Source: 13-2-20CM-66-19 sp963824395 (GTDB lineage Bacteria > Pseudomonadota > Gammaproteobacteria > Steroidobacterales > Steroidobacteraceae). Taken from it: a stretch of 64,000 nt of DNA. A program made the position numbers and the translations under genes. The number at the start of each line of letters is the position of its first letter. The stretch's first letter is position 1. Location: NCBI GenBank assembly GCA_963824395.1, contig CAWGPF010000001.1:186001-250000 (forward strand). Reading direction: 5' to 3'. The notes beneath the pieces were generated by a model. It ran no database searches, had not been told where the DNA came from, and saw only the letters and a program-made list of their open reading frames with translations. Below, in pieces: positions 22,936-32,277 of this stretch.

Positions 22936-24258
22936 TCAGGACGCGCGCGCCGGCAGCACGGTCGCACTGCAGGTGCCAAAGCCGACTCGGGCGCAGCCCT
23001 CGCGTTCGCACCAGCCGCGCAGGGTGACGCGATCACCGTCTTCCAGGAACGTGCGCTGCTCACCGTCGGCGAGGGTCAGCGGCTCGCGGCCGCCCACCGT
23101 GAGCTCCAGAAGCGAGCCGGCCTCCTGCGCGGCGCTGCCGGACTGCGTGCCGCTGCCGAAAAGATCGCCCGGCTGCAGGTTGCAGCCGTTCACGGCGTGA
23201 TGCGTGAGCATCTGCGCCACGGTCCACCAGGAGTCGCGGAAGGAGCTGTGCGAGAGGCGCTGCGGCGGCTCCCCGGCCGCGCGCATCCTGGCGGTGTCGA
23301 GCCACACCTCGAGCCGGATGTCGATGGCGCCGGCGGCGCGCACGGCTGCATCGTCGAGGTACGCAAGCGGTGCCGGCTCCGCGGCCGGGCGCTCGAACGG
23401 CACCCGAAACGGTGCCAGGGCCTCGAGCGTCAGCACCCAGGGCGAGATGCTGGTGGCGAAATTCTTCGCGAGAAAGGGGCCGAGCGGCTGGTACTCCCAT
23501 GCCTGGATGTCACGCGCCGACCAGTCATTCAGCAGGCACAGGCCGAATATGTGGCTCTCGGCCTGCGCGAGCGGGATCGGGCTGCCGAGTTCATTGCCGC
23601 GACCGACGAAAATCCCCAGCTCGAGCTCGTAATCGAGGCGGCGCGAGGGCGCGAGCTGCGGCGCGCCGGCGCCGGGGGGCATCAGCTGCCCGTGCGGCCG
23701 ACGGAAATCCACCCCCGAGACCCGCACGGACGAGGCGCGAGCGTGGTAGGCGATCGGCACCCACTTGTAGTTCGGCAGCAGCGGGTTGTCCGGGCGGAAC
23801 AGGCGCCCGACGGCCGTGGCGTGATGGATGGAGGCATAGAAATCGGTGAAGTCACCGATCACGGCGGGCAGCTGGTACTGCACCTGTACCTGGGGGACGA
23901 GCAGGCCGCGCAGCCGCGGGGCGAGCGCGGCGTCGGCGCGCAGCGCCGCCGAGAGGGCCGCGCGCAGCGCGCTGGCAGCCGCCGGCCCCTGCGCCATGAA
24001 CTCATTCAGGGCCGGCTGCGCGCACGCGCCCAGCGCTGCCGCCGCGACGCCGCTGAAGGGCGCGAGCGCGTGCAGGGCGCCAAGATCGAGTACCTCATCC
24101 CCGATCGCAACACCACCGCGGCACGGCTCCCCGGTGCCGGCGCGACGGAAGATGGCGAACGGCAGGTTCTGGATCGGGAAATCCGCACCCGTGGCATTGG
24201 CCGATTCGACCCAGCTGCGCAGCGCCGGGTCGTGCGTGGCGTTGAGTCCGGGCGCCAT
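22936..24258 (-). CDS. fahA: Fumarylacetoacetase
   Basis: 440 residues from the ATG at 24258; a longer open frame upstream lies inside hmgA and is ignored. N-terminal SH3-like domain (GADFPIQNLPFAIF), then the FAH catalytic domain with FTDFYASIHHATAVGRLFRP, the metal-binding DYELELGIFVGRGNE and NDWSARDIQAWEYQPLGPF. It hydrolyses fumarylacetoacetate to fumarate and acetoacetate, the last step of tyrosine/homogentisate degradation. It begins 5 bp after the hmgA stop, so the two are co-transcribed. Maleylacetoacetate isomerase is not in this window. Confidence 0.95.
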   Translation of the reverse strand: MAPGLNATHDPALRSWVESANATGADFPIQNLPFAIFRRAGTGEPCRGGVAIGDEVLDLGALHALAPFSGVAAAALGACAQPALNEFMAQGPAAASALRAALSAALRADAALAPRLRGLLVPQVQVQYQLPAVIGDFTDFYASIHHATAVGRLFRPDNPLLPNYKWVPIAYHARASSVRVSGVDFRRPHGQLMPPGAGAPQLAPSRRLDYELELGIFVGRGNELGSPIPLAQAESHIFGLCLLNDWSARDIQAWEYQPLGPFLAKNFATSISPWVLTLEALAPFRVPFERPAAEPAPLAYLDDAAVRAAGAIDIRLEVWLDTARMRAAGEPPQRLSHSSFRDSWWTVAQMLTHHAVNGCNLQPGDLFGSGTQSGSAAQEAGSLLELTVGGREPLTLADGEQRTFLEDGDRVTLRGWCEREGCARVGFGTCSATVLPARAS

Positions 24259-24263
24259 CGGTA

Positions 24264-25622
24264 TCAGCGCCGCCGCCCGCGGCGCGCCGGTGCCGGCGCG
24301 GCCTGCGCGGGTGTGAAATGCTTCCCGAGCCCCTGCCACACGGCGTCGTAGTCGCGCTGCAGCAGCGGGCTCTTGAGCGCGTAGCGGGTGGGGTGGATCA
24401 CGCTGCGGGTCTCGAACATGAACGCCATGGTGCCGCTCAAGTGTGCCGGGCGTGAGGTGTCCGCGCGGCTCGCCTTCGCGAAGCTCTCGGCATCCGGCCC
24501 GTGGCCGCTCATGCAGTTGTGCAAAGAGGCGCCGCCGGGCTCGAAGCCCTGCGCCTTGGCGTCGTAGACGCCCTCGATCAGGCCCATGAACTCGCTCGCC
24601 ACGTTGCGATGGAACCACGGCGGCCGAAAGGTGTCCTCCATCGCGAGCCAGCGCGGCGGGAAGATCACGAAGTCGAGGTTATCAATCCCGGGGGTATCAC
24701 TGAGAGACTGCAGCACGAGGAAGATGGAGGGGTCAGGATGGTCGTAGCTCACCGAACCCATGGTATTGAAGCGCCGCAGGTCGTACTTGTAGGGGACGTA
24801 GTTGCCGTGCCAGGCGACGACGTCGAGCGGCGAGTGCTGCAGCGGTGCGCCCCACAGGCGCCCGCCGAACTTCGCCACGAGTTCGAAGCGCCCCTCGCGG
24901 TCCTCGTAGGCGGCCTCGGGCGTCAGGAAATCGCGCGGGTTGGCGAGTCCGTTGGCACCGATGGGACCCAGATCCGGCAGGCGCAGCGGCGCGCCGAAGT
25001 TCTCGCATACGTAGCCGCGCGCCGCAGCGTCCAGCAGCTCCACGCGAAAACGCAGCCCGCGCGGGATCACCGCAATCTCCAGTGGCGCAACCTCGAGCAC
25101 GCCGAGCTCCGTGGCGAGGCGCAGCGCCCCCTGCTGCGGCACGAGCAGCAGTTCCCCGTCGGCATCGTAGAAGAAGCGCTCGTGCATCGAGCGGTTGGCG
25201 GCGTACCAGTGGATCGCGCAGCCGGCGTGCGCCTCCGGGGAACCGTTGCCGCAGAGCGTAGCGAGCCCGGCGATGAAGTCCGTCGGCCGCCTGGGCAGGG
25301 GTAGCGCGCTCCAGCGCAGGCGGTTGGGCGGGGTCGGTACCAGATCGAAACGCCCGGCGAGCGGGCCCGCCGGCAACTCGCGGAAAGTGCCGTGCAGAGC
25401 GGCCGGGCGGATGCGGTACAGCCAGCTGCGCCGGTTGGCGGCGCGCGGCGCCGTGAAAGCGGTGCCGGAAAATTGTTCGGCGTACAGCCCGTAGGGGCAG
25501 CGCTGCGGGGAGTTACGTCCTTGCGGCAGCGCGCCAGGGAGCGCCTCGGTCGCAAAGTGATTGCCGAAGCCGCTCTGGTAACGCAGCACGGCGGTGGCGG
25601 GCTCAGCGGCGCGGTTGTTCAT
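24264..25622 (-). CDS. hmgA: Homogentisate 1,2-dioxygenase
   Basis: 452 residues, cupin-fold Fe(II) dioxygenase. Recognisable segments are YQSGFGNHFATEALPGALP near the N-terminus, PPRWLAMEDTFRPPWFHRN and SEFMGLIEG (iron His and Glu ligands), and HNCMSGHGPDAESF near the end. It opens the ring of homogentisate to maleylacetoacetate in Tyr/Phe catabolism. First gene of hmgA-fahA, divergent from a MarR regulator with an 85-bp gap between them. Confidence 0.96.
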   Translation of the reverse strand: MNNRAAEPATAVLRYQSGFGNHFATEALPGALPQGRNSPQRCPYGLYAEQFSGTAFTAPRAANRRSWLYRIRPAALHGTFRELPAGPLAGRFDLVPTPPNRLRWSALPLPRRPTDFIAGLATLCGNGSPEAHAGCAIHWYAANRSMHERFFYDADGELLLVPQQGALRLATELGVLEVAPLEIAVIPRGLRFRVELLDAAARGYVCENFGAPLRLPDLGPIGANGLANPRDFLTPEAAYEDREGRFELVAKFGGRLWGAPLQHSPLDVVAWHGNYVPYKYDLRRFNTMGSVSYDHPDPSIFLVLQSLSDTPGIDNLDFVIFPPRWLAMEDTFRPPWFHRNVASEFMGLIEGVYDAKAQGFEPGGASLHNCMSGHGPDAESFAKASRADTSRPAHLSGTMAFMFETRSVIHPTRYALKSPLLQRDYDAVWQGLGKHFTPAQAAPAPARRGRRR

Positions 25623-25676
25623 GGCCCGGCGAATCTCCCAGGAAGCGGTCGCGACGCATTATACTGTGGACAAACG

Positions 25677-25690
25677 GTTGCACACGCAAC
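25677..25690. promoter_or_regulatory. Candidate MarR operator in the hmgA/marR gap
   Basis: GTTGC-acac-GCAAC, exact 5-bp arms around 4 bp, midway between hmgA and the divergent MarR gene. Size and position fit a MarR-family site controlling both genes. Short arms keep confidence modest. Confidence 0.4.
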
Positions 25691-25707
25691 TTTATGGGAG
25701 TGCTGCA

Positions 25708-26163
25708 GTGACTGCCCGAGCAAGCGCGCGTGCCCTGCTGCGGTTGCCGCAGTTCGTGCCTTTTCGCCTGAACCGCCTCGCTGGCGCGGTGAGCGAGCAC
25801 CTGGCGGCCATCTACCGCGGGCGCTTTGACCTCGAGGTGCCCGAGTGGCGCGTCATGGCGACCGTCGGCCAGGAGCGCGGCTGCACCGCGCAGTTCATCG
25901 CCGCCAGCACCCGCATGCACAAGACACGTGTCAGCCGCGCCATCGCGCAGCTGCGCGGCCGTGGGCTCATCGAACGCGCGCCGAGCAGCACCGATCGCCG
26001 CGCGTTGCAGCTGCGCCTGAGCGGTAGCGGCCGGCGCCTGTACGCGCAGCTCGTGCCGCTGGCGCTGGCGCGCGAGGAGGAGCTGCTCGCGAGCCTGAGC
26101 CCGCCCGAGCGGCGCGCGTTCCTCGTTGCCCTCGGACGCCTCGAAACTCATCTCGGACTGTAA
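25708..26163 (+). CDS. MarR-family regulator, probable regulator of hmgA-fahA
   Basis: 151 residues from a GTG at 25708 with GGGAG upstream; the longer open frame would overlap the hmgA promoter. Winged helix-turn-helix: VPEWRVMATVGQERGCTAQF (about 46-65), recognition helix with MHKTRVSRAIAQLRGRGLIE, and a wing SSTDRRALQLRLS. Divergent placement next to hmgA-fahA suggests it represses that pathway and responds to homogentisate, like HmgR. That role is inferred from position. Confidence 0.85.
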   Translation: MTARASARALLRLPQFVPFRLNRLAGAVSEHLAAIYRGRFDLEVPEWRVMATVGQERGCTAQFIAASTRMHKTRVSRAIAQLRGRGLIERAPSSTDRRALQLRLSGSGRRLYAQLVPLALAREEELLASLSPPERRAFLVALGRLETHLGL

Positions 26164-26186
26164 GGGCAGCACGGCCGGCTGCTAAC

Positions 26187-26681
26187 ATGCGCGGCGTGAG
26201 AATCCTCAGTGCCTGGCAGCTCGCAGCCCTGCTCGCCTTCACGGCGCCCGGATTGCACCTGGGACCCCCCGATCCCATCCCGGCGCCCCTGACGCATTCC
26301 GCCCTCCTCACCCTGGAGGGTGCCGCGGCACCGGGGGTGCTGGTGCTGCGCGTGCGCTCCACTACGCCCGGCACCGCGGTGAACGTGAGCGATTTTCAGG
26401 TGGTCCTGGATGGCAAGCCGCTGGCCGTGACGCCGCGCGCAGACGGTGCCTGGCGCGCCTCCCTGCCCCCGGAGTCCGCAGACGGAGCAGGCAAGTTGCA
26501 GGTGACCGTGACGCACGACGGCGTCAGCGAGCTTCTCAATGCGCAGCTGCCGCTGGCGGGCCTCGCGGCGCCCGCCGCCACCAGCGTGCTGTCCGGAGCG
26601 CACCGACAGATCGTGTGGTGGATTCTCAACATCGCGATCGTACTGATCGCCGCGCTCGTCATTGCGCGGCGCACGTCCTGA
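26187..26681 (+). CDS. Hypothetical exported or anchored protein with beta domain and C-terminal membrane helix
   Basis: 164 residues, not recognised. Signal-like N-terminus (ILSAWQLAALLAFTAPG), a central all-beta region with alternating pattern (VLVLRVRSTTPGTAVNVSDF; KLQVTVTHDGVSELLNAQLP) reminiscent of an immunoglobulin-like or CopC-like fold, and a C-terminal helix IVWWILNIAIVLIAALVIAR ending in basic residues. This suggests a periplasmic domain held in the inner membrane. No copper-binding motif is seen. It starts 23 bp after the MarR gene on the same strand. Confidence 0.65.
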   Translation: MRGVRILSAWQLAALLAFTAPGLHLGPPDPIPAPLTHSALLTLEGAAAPGVLVLRVRSTTPGTAVNVSDFQVVLDGKPLAVTPRADGAWRASLPPESADGAGKLQVTVTHDGVSELLNAQLPLAGLAAPAATSVLSGAHRQIVWWILNIAIVLIAALVIARRTS

Positions 26682-26721
26682 GCCGGCCGGGTGCACCCGC
26701 ATTCCGCCACGGCAGCTGCCG

Positions 26722-28161
26722 TTACTGCGAAGTGAGCGCCTTCACATAGCGATAGAAGAATTCGTTGCCCTTGTAAAAGGAGGCAACGCCGACCCGCTCG
26801 TCACGGCCGTGAGCGCGCACGTCGTCCACATCGATGGCGATGCCGGTAATGCCGTAGGTCGGAATGCCCACCGCCGCCGTGTAGATCGCATCGGAGGCGC
26901 CCGCGTCCATATAAGGCACGACCGGCATGCCGGGCCACATCGCCGCGACCACCTGCTCGAGGGGCTTCACGACCTGCGGATTTAAAGGTGGTGGGGCGAG
27001 ACTCTTGCGGTCGGGGGTCTTTTCCATGACCGAGCCATCGTCGGCGACGTACCGCACCGTCACCTCAGGGTCGGCGATCACCTTGATCAGCTGCTGGCGT
27101 ACCTCTTCCAGCGAATGGCCGGGCAGGATGCGACAGTTGACGTTGGCCTGGGCACGCTGCGGCAGGGCATTGTTGGCATGGCCACCCTCGAGGCGGGTGG
27201 CGACGCAATTGGTGCGCATCACGCCGTTGTCCGCCGGTTCCTGGGAGAGCCGCTGCACGGCCGCCGCATCCGGCGGCACAGCGAGGATGCCACGGATATC
27301 GGCCTGCCGCTGGCCGCTCGACAGGGCGGCCAGACTCTGGAAGTAAGGTCGCGACACGTTATTGAGCTCGAAAGGGAACTGGTACTTGGAGATGTTGAGC
27401 AGCGCGTGCGCCAGCTGATAGATGGCGTTGTCGGCGCGCGGCTCGGAGCTGTGCCCGCCCTTATTGGTGACGCTGAGCTGGTAGTCGCCGTACAGCTTCT
27501 CCGTGGCGCCGAGGCGGAACATCTTCGGCACGCCCTTCTCGCTCATCACCGACCAGCCGTCGGTATTGATGGCAAACTCAGCGTCGATCAGCGCGCGGTG
27601 GTTCTTCAGCAGCCAATTCGGACCGTTGCAGCAGCCACCCTCCTCGTCGGCCGTGAGCGCAAGAATAATGTCGCGATCGGGCTTGAAGCCCTCCGCCTTC
27701 ATACGCAGCACGGTCGCGACCATGATCGCGTCGTCGCCTTTCATGTCCGAGGTACCGCGGCCGTAGAAATAGCCGTCCTTCTCGGTGAGCTTGAAGGGAT
27801 CGAGATTCCAGTCCTCGCGATGCGCCTCGACCACGTCGAGATGGCCCATGAGCAGCACCGGCTTGTACTTGCCGCTACCGCGCAGTCGCACCACGACGTT
27901 CTTCTTCTTGTCGGTGGGACCGAGCACCACCACGTCCTGGCTCGCAAAGCCGGCGTCCCGGAAGCGCTTAGCCATGGCCTCGGCCGCGGTCGTCACGTTC
28001 CCGACCGAGTCGGTCGTGTTGATCTCTATGAGCTGCTGCAGCAGCTCATGCGCCAGCTTGTTCGAGGCCTGATCGGCGGCCGTCTCGGCAGCGGACGCGG
28101 CGGCGGCACCTAATGCTGCGAGCAGCACGGCGGCGAGGGACTGCGAAGCGCGTAACGTCAT
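26722..28161 (-). CDS. Exported M20-family metallopeptidase
   Basis: 479 residues with a signal peptide (LAAVLLAALGAAAASA-AET). Di-zinc M20 motifs: GHLDVVEA, RGTSDMKGDDA and TADEEGG; a lid/dimerisation domain follows around NKGGHSSEPRADNAIYQLAH. It probably trims dipeptides or N-acyl amino acids in the periplasm. Same strand as the beta-propeller gene, 6 bp downstream of it, suggesting co-expression. Substrate not predictable. Confidence 0.88.
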   Translation of the reverse strand: MTLRASQSLAAVLLAALGAAAASAAETAADQASNKLAHELLQQLIEINTTDSVGNVTTAAEAMAKRFRDAGFASQDVVVLGPTDKKKNVVVRLRGSGKYKPVLLMGHLDVVEAHREDWNLDPFKLTEKDGYFYGRGTSDMKGDDAIMVATVLRMKAEGFKPDRDIILALTADEEGGCCNGPNWLLKNHRALIDAEFAINTDGWSVMSEKGVPKMFRLGATEKLYGDYQLSVTNKGGHSSEPRADNAIYQLAHALLNISKYQFPFELNNVSRPYFQSLAALSSGQRQADIRGILAVPPDAAAVQRLSQEPADNGVMRTNCVATRLEGGHANNALPQRAQANVNCRILPGHSLEEVRQQLIKVIADPEVTVRYVADDGSVMEKTPDRKSLAPPPLNPQVVKPLEQVVAAMWPGMPVVPYMDAGASDAIYTAAVGIPTYGITGIAIDVDDVRAHGRDERVGVASFYKGNEFFYRYVKALTSQ

Positions 28162-28167
28162 GGTTCC

Positions 28168-29247
28168 TTATCCTTCTAGGTGGGCCGCGTGACTGCCGGG
28201 ACGCGTAGGTTCCGGTGTAATCACGAGGAGGCGAAATGTACCCGGCAGGATGCTGGGGCGCGGATGCGGGTGCTCGGGGCTGGCGGGCGCTGCCGGGCCG
28301 AAGTCCGCGGTGACGAGGAAGATCCGGTGCGCGTCCTCATCGAGCGCCATGGTGCGGGCGCCGCGCTCGGTCTTGAGCGACTGCACGGCATGGGCAGCGC
28401 CGCCCGCGCCGACACTGACCGCGGTGAGCACGCCCTCGCCGCAGGAGGCCAGGGCGAGCCGCAGGGCAGCATCGTAGCCGGCCGCATCCACACCCTCGCC
28501 GATCGGCGCAGTTGAAAGGACCTTGCCGCTGCGCGCGTCCACGACCGCCATGACCTGGTTGCCACACACCGGGAACAGCCGCTCGCGAGCGGTGTCGATC
28601 GCCAGTCCGGAGGGCTCCTCGCAGCCGGCGATCGGCCACACCGACCGCACCGTGAGCGCCCTGGTGTCGATCACGGCGATGCTGCTCTTATCCTGGAGGT
28701 TCACGTACAGGCGGCCGCGGCCGTCGCTGCGCGCGAACTCCGGCTTGGCGTCGAGCGCGATGCTGCCGATGACCTCGTTGCTCAAGGCGTCGATAACCGT
28801 GGCGTTGCGGCCACGGCCGTTGAAGGCGAACACCCGCCGGGTCGGCGCGTCGTACACGATGGCATCCGGGTTCTCCCCGGTGCCCCTGATGTCCTTGAGC
28901 CGCGCGAGCGTCTTCAGTTCGAACACGACGATCGTGCCCGCGCTCCCGGCGCTGATGTAGCCGCGGCCGAGGTCGGCAGCGAGCGCGATGCCATGCACGC
29001 CTGGGGTGTCGGCGATCTCTCCGATGCGGCTGAGTGAGTGCGTGTCGATCACGTCGACGTGGCTGCCATGGGCGACGAACAGCCGCTCGCCACCGCGCTC
29101 GAAGGCCATGTAGTCCCAGCCACCCTCCCCCGGCAGCTGCACGGTCTTGACGATGCGGTACTGCGGAGTTGCGTGCGCGGCCGTGGCGAACAGCAATGCG
29201 GCCGCGCCGGCGGCCGCCAGCGCGGCCTTCAGTCGTTGCGCAATCAT
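28168..29247 (-). CDS. Exported YncE-like beta-propeller protein
   Basis: 359 residues with a signal peptide (ALAAAGAAALLFATAAHA-TPQ). Repeating about 40-residue blades of the YVTN type (GGERLFVAHGSHVDVIDTHS; RRVFAFNGRGRNATVIDALS; RGRLYVNLQDKSSIAVIDTR), probably seven blades. Usually a periplasmic scaffold or binding protein of unknown partner. The Shine-Dalgarno GAGAGGAGA is strong. It precedes the M20 peptidase by 6 bp. Confidence 0.85.
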   Translation of the reverse strand: MIAQRLKAALAAAGAAALLFATAAHATPQYRIVKTVQLPGEGGWDYMAFERGGERLFVAHGSHVDVIDTHSLSRIGEIADTPGVHGIALAADLGRGYISAGSAGTIVVFELKTLARLKDIRGTGENPDAIVYDAPTRRVFAFNGRGRNATVIDALSNEVIGSIALDAKPEFARSDGRGRLYVNLQDKSSIAVIDTRALTVRSVWPIAGCEEPSGLAIDTARERLFPVCGNQVMAVVDARSGKVLSTAPIGEGVDAAGYDAALRLALASCGEGVLTAVSVGAGGAAHAVQSLKTERGARTMALDEDAHRIFLVTADFGPAAPASPEHPHPRPSILPGTFRLLVITPEPTRPGSHAAHLEG

Positions 29248-29290
29248 CGGCAGAGTCTCCTCTCGGTTTTTCGGTCCGCCACCGGCTTCG

Positions 29291-30739
29291 TCAGTGGATC
29301 AGCCGCGCGCACAGGTTAAGGAGTGCTCCGGGAAAAACGCCGAGGGCCATCGTCGCCGCGGCGTTGAGCCCGAGTGCCAGGCGCACACCCCCGGCCCCGG
29401 CCGCTGCTGGCAGCGGCGCCGTCACCGGCTCGTAGAAGTACATGAGGATGATGATGCGCAGGTAATAGAAGGCCCCCACCACCGACATGGCTGCCGCGAT
29501 GACCACGAGCCACAGGTGGTGGGTCTCCCACAGCGCCTGAAAGATGCGCAGCTTCGCCCAGAAACCGACCAGCGGCGGCACGCCGGCGGTCGAGAACATG
29601 AGGAGCATCATCGCCAGCGCCAGCAGCGGATCGCGCTGCCACAGGCCCTTGTAGTCATCGAGCTGGTCGGCCTCGTAGCCCTTGCGGCTCAGGAGCAGGA
29701 TCACGCCGAAGGAGCCGAGCGCGACCAGTACGTACGTGAGCGTGTAGAAGAGCGCCGCCGCATAGCCATCGGGCGTACCGGCTACGAAGCCGAGGAGGAT
29801 GAAGCCGACGTTGGCGATGGTCGAGTAAGCCAGCATGCGCTTGAGGTTGGTCTGCACCAGCGCCACGACGTTACCGAGCACCAGCGTCAGCACCGCGAGC
29901 GCTGCCAGCATCTGCGTCCAGTCGGGCGTCATGCCGGCAAGACCCTGCGCCAGCAGTCGGAAAGCCAGGGCGAAGTAGGCGATCTTGGGCACGGTGCCGA
30001 TGAAGAGCGTGACGCTGGTCGGGGCGCCCTCGTACACGTCCGGAAGCCACATGTGGAAGGGCACGGCGCCGAGCTTGAAGGCGACCGCCACCACCACGAA
30101 CACCAGTCCCATGACGGCACCGAGCGAGGTCGGGGTACTCAGGCTCACGGCGATCTGCGACAGATCGAGCGTGCCGGTGAGCCCGTAGATGAGGGACATG
30201 CCATAAAGCAGCGCCCCGGAGGCGATCGCCCCGAGCACGAAGTACTTCATCGCCGACTCCGCCGCGACGCCCGAGTCGCGGTCGAAGGCCACCATCGCGT
30301 ACACCGACAGCGCCAGCAGCTCCACCCCGAGATATACGGTCAGCAGGCTGTTGGCGGACACCAGTACGAAAATGCCGAGGAGCGCGGTGAGCGCGAGCAC
30401 GTAGTACTCGCCGCGCAGGATGTTGCGGTTGATCAGGTAGGCGCGCGAGTACAGCAGCACCACTGCGACCACCGCAAAGCCGGCCAGCTTCAGCGCGAAG
30501 GCTAACTCGTCGGCCACGTACATGCCGTGCAGCAGCAGCACACGCTCGGTGACGTGGCCGTACTCGACCGTGAGCGCCGCGCACACCGCCAGCGCGATCA
30601 GGGTCAGGGTGGAGGTGAGGCCGGGGCGCTTCTCGCCCGCGAACACATCGACCAGCAGGATGAAGCAGATTGCCACGGTCAGGCTGATTTCCGGGATGAC
30701 CGGAGCGAGGCTCGACCAGGTAAACAGGGATTCGGGCAT
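29291..30739 (-). CDS. nuoN: NADH-quinone oxidoreductase subunit N
   Basis: 482 residues, multi-span proton-pumping subunit of complex I. The antiporter-like core (SAMKYFVLGAIASGALLYGM; FKLGAVPFHMWLPDVYEGAP) and a lysine/glutamate-containing channel are present. Last gene of the nuo operon, 15 bp after nuoM. Normal length. Confidence 0.97.
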   Translation of the reverse strand: MPESLFTWSSLAPVIPEISLTVAICFILLVDVFAGEKRPGLTSTLTLIALAVCAALTVEYGHVTERVLLLHGMYVADELAFALKLAGFAVVAVVLLYSRAYLINRNILRGEYYVLALTALLGIFVLVSANSLLTVYLGVELLALSVYAMVAFDRDSGVAAESAMKYFVLGAIASGALLYGMSLIYGLTGTLDLSQIAVSLSTPTSLGAVMGLVFVVVAVAFKLGAVPFHMWLPDVYEGAPTSVTLFIGTVPKIAYFALAFRLLAQGLAGMTPDWTQMLAALAVLTLVLGNVVALVQTNLKRMLAYSTIANVGFILLGFVAGTPDGYAAALFYTLTYVLVALGSFGVILLLSRKGYEADQLDDYKGLWQRDPLLALAMMLLMFSTAGVPPLVGFWAKLRIFQALWETHHLWLVVIAAAMSVVGAFYYLRIIILMYFYEPVTAPLPAAAGAGGVRLALGLNAAATMALGVFPGALLNLCARLIH

Positions 30740-30754
30740 GGGACCTTCAGGACC

Positions 30755-32260
30755 TCATAGCTTGGAGGCGATCGCCTGGGTCACCAGGTGCTGGATCGTC
30801 GGCTGCATGACTTTCAACAGCGGCGCCGGCCAGATGCCCACCAGCAGCACCGCGACCGCGAGCGCGCCGAGCACCAGGAACTCGCGCCCGTTCAGATCCC
30901 TGAGCGCCGCTACCCGTGGGCTGGTCACGGGCCCGAACACCACGCGCTTGACGAGCCAGAGCGTGTAGGCGGCTCCCAGTACCAGCGTCACGGCAGCAAG
31001 GAAGGCGTACCAGAAACTGGCGCGGAAACTCGCCACGATCACCAGAAACTCGCCCACGAACCCGGACGTGCCGGGCAGCCCGGTATTGGCGAGCGCGAAC
31101 AGCACCATGAAGGCGCCGAACACCGGCATGGTGTTGATCACGCCGCCGTAGTCGGCGATCTGGCGGCTGTGCATGCGGTCGTAAAGCACGCCGACGCACA
31201 GGAACAGCGCCCCGGAGATCAGGCCGTGGGAGATCATCTGCACCATGGCGCCGTCGAGCCCCATGCCGGCGCCCTGCGTGCTGCCGGTGCGGCGCACGAT
31301 CTCGTAGAGGACGAAGGCGCCGAGCGTCACGAACCCCATGTGTGCGATCGAGGAGTACGCGATCAGCTTCTTCATGTCCTGCTGCACCAGCGCGACGAAG
31401 CCGATGTACACCACCGCGATGAGCGACAGGCTGATGACGAGCACGTCGAGCTCGCGGCTGGCATCGGGGGTGATGGGGAGACTGAAGCGCAGGAAGCCGT
31501 AGCCGCCCATCTTCAGCATGATGGCGGCCAGGATCACCGAGCCACCGGTCGGCGCCTCGACGTGCGCATCCGGGAGCCAAGTGTGCACCGGCCACATCGG
31601 CACCTTGACCGCGAAGGCGAGGAAGAACGCCGCGAAGATCCAGCGCTGCTCGATGAGGGTCAGCGGCAGCGCCTGCAGGCCGGCGATCGAGTAGTCCCCG
31701 CCCTGCACGTACATGTAGATGAGCGCCGCCAGCATGAACACCGAGCCGAGGAAGGTGTAGAGGAAGAACTTGATGGTGGCGTAGATGCGCCGCGGGCCAC
31801 CCCAGATACCGATGATGAGGAACATCGGGATCAGCATCGCCTCCCAGAAGAAATAGAAGAGCAGCGCATCGGTGGCGGAGAACACCCCGATCATGAGCCC
31901 TTCCATGATCAGGAAGGCCGCGAAGTACTGCGCCGGACGCTTCTCGATGACGCTCCAGCCGGCGATCACCACCGGCACCGTCATGAAGGCGGTGAGCACC
32001 ACGAGGGGCATCGAGATGCCATCGACGCCGAGGGCGTAAAAGGCGTTGAAGCGCGGAATCCACTGCAGCTTCTCGGGAAACTGCATGACGGCGGTAGTGG
32101 GATCGAAGCTGCCCCACAGCGGCACGGCGAACGCGAGCGTGGCGAGCGAGCCGATGAGGGCCAGCCAGCGCCCGGCGCCGACATTGCGCTCACCGAGCAC
32201 GAGGATCAGCACCCCCACCGCGATGGGCAGCCAGATCAGGATCGACAGCAGACCGTGCAT
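30755..32260 (-). CDS. nuoM: NADH-quinone oxidoreductase subunit M
   Basis: 501 residues, about 14 membrane helices, Mrp-antiporter-like. Conserved segments AFAVKVPMWPVHTWLPDAHV and LVQQDMKKLIAYSSIAHMGF are intact. Proton translocation in the membrane arm of complex I. Lies 17 bp after nuoL. Confidence 0.97.
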   Translation of the reverse strand: MHGLLSILIWLPIAVGVLILVLGERNVGAGRWLALIGSLATLAFAVPLWGSFDPTTAVMQFPEKLQWIPRFNAFYALGVDGISMPLVVLTAFMTVPVVIAGWSVIEKRPAQYFAAFLIMEGLMIGVFSATDALLFYFFWEAMLIPMFLIIGIWGGPRRIYATIKFFLYTFLGSVFMLAALIYMYVQGGDYSIAGLQALPLTLIEQRWIFAAFFLAFAVKVPMWPVHTWLPDAHVEAPTGGSVILAAIMLKMGGYGFLRFSLPITPDASRELDVLVISLSLIAVVYIGFVALVQQDMKKLIAYSSIAHMGFVTLGAFVLYEIVRRTGSTQGAGMGLDGAMVQMISHGLISGALFLCVGVLYDRMHSRQIADYGGVINTMPVFGAFMVLFALANTGLPGTSGFVGEFLVIVASFRASFWYAFLAAVTLVLGAAYTLWLVKRVVFGPVTSPRVAALRDLNGREFLVLGALAVAVLLVGIWPAPLLKVMQPTIQHLVTQAIASKL

Positions 32261-32277
32261 CGTTGTGACTTTTTCTC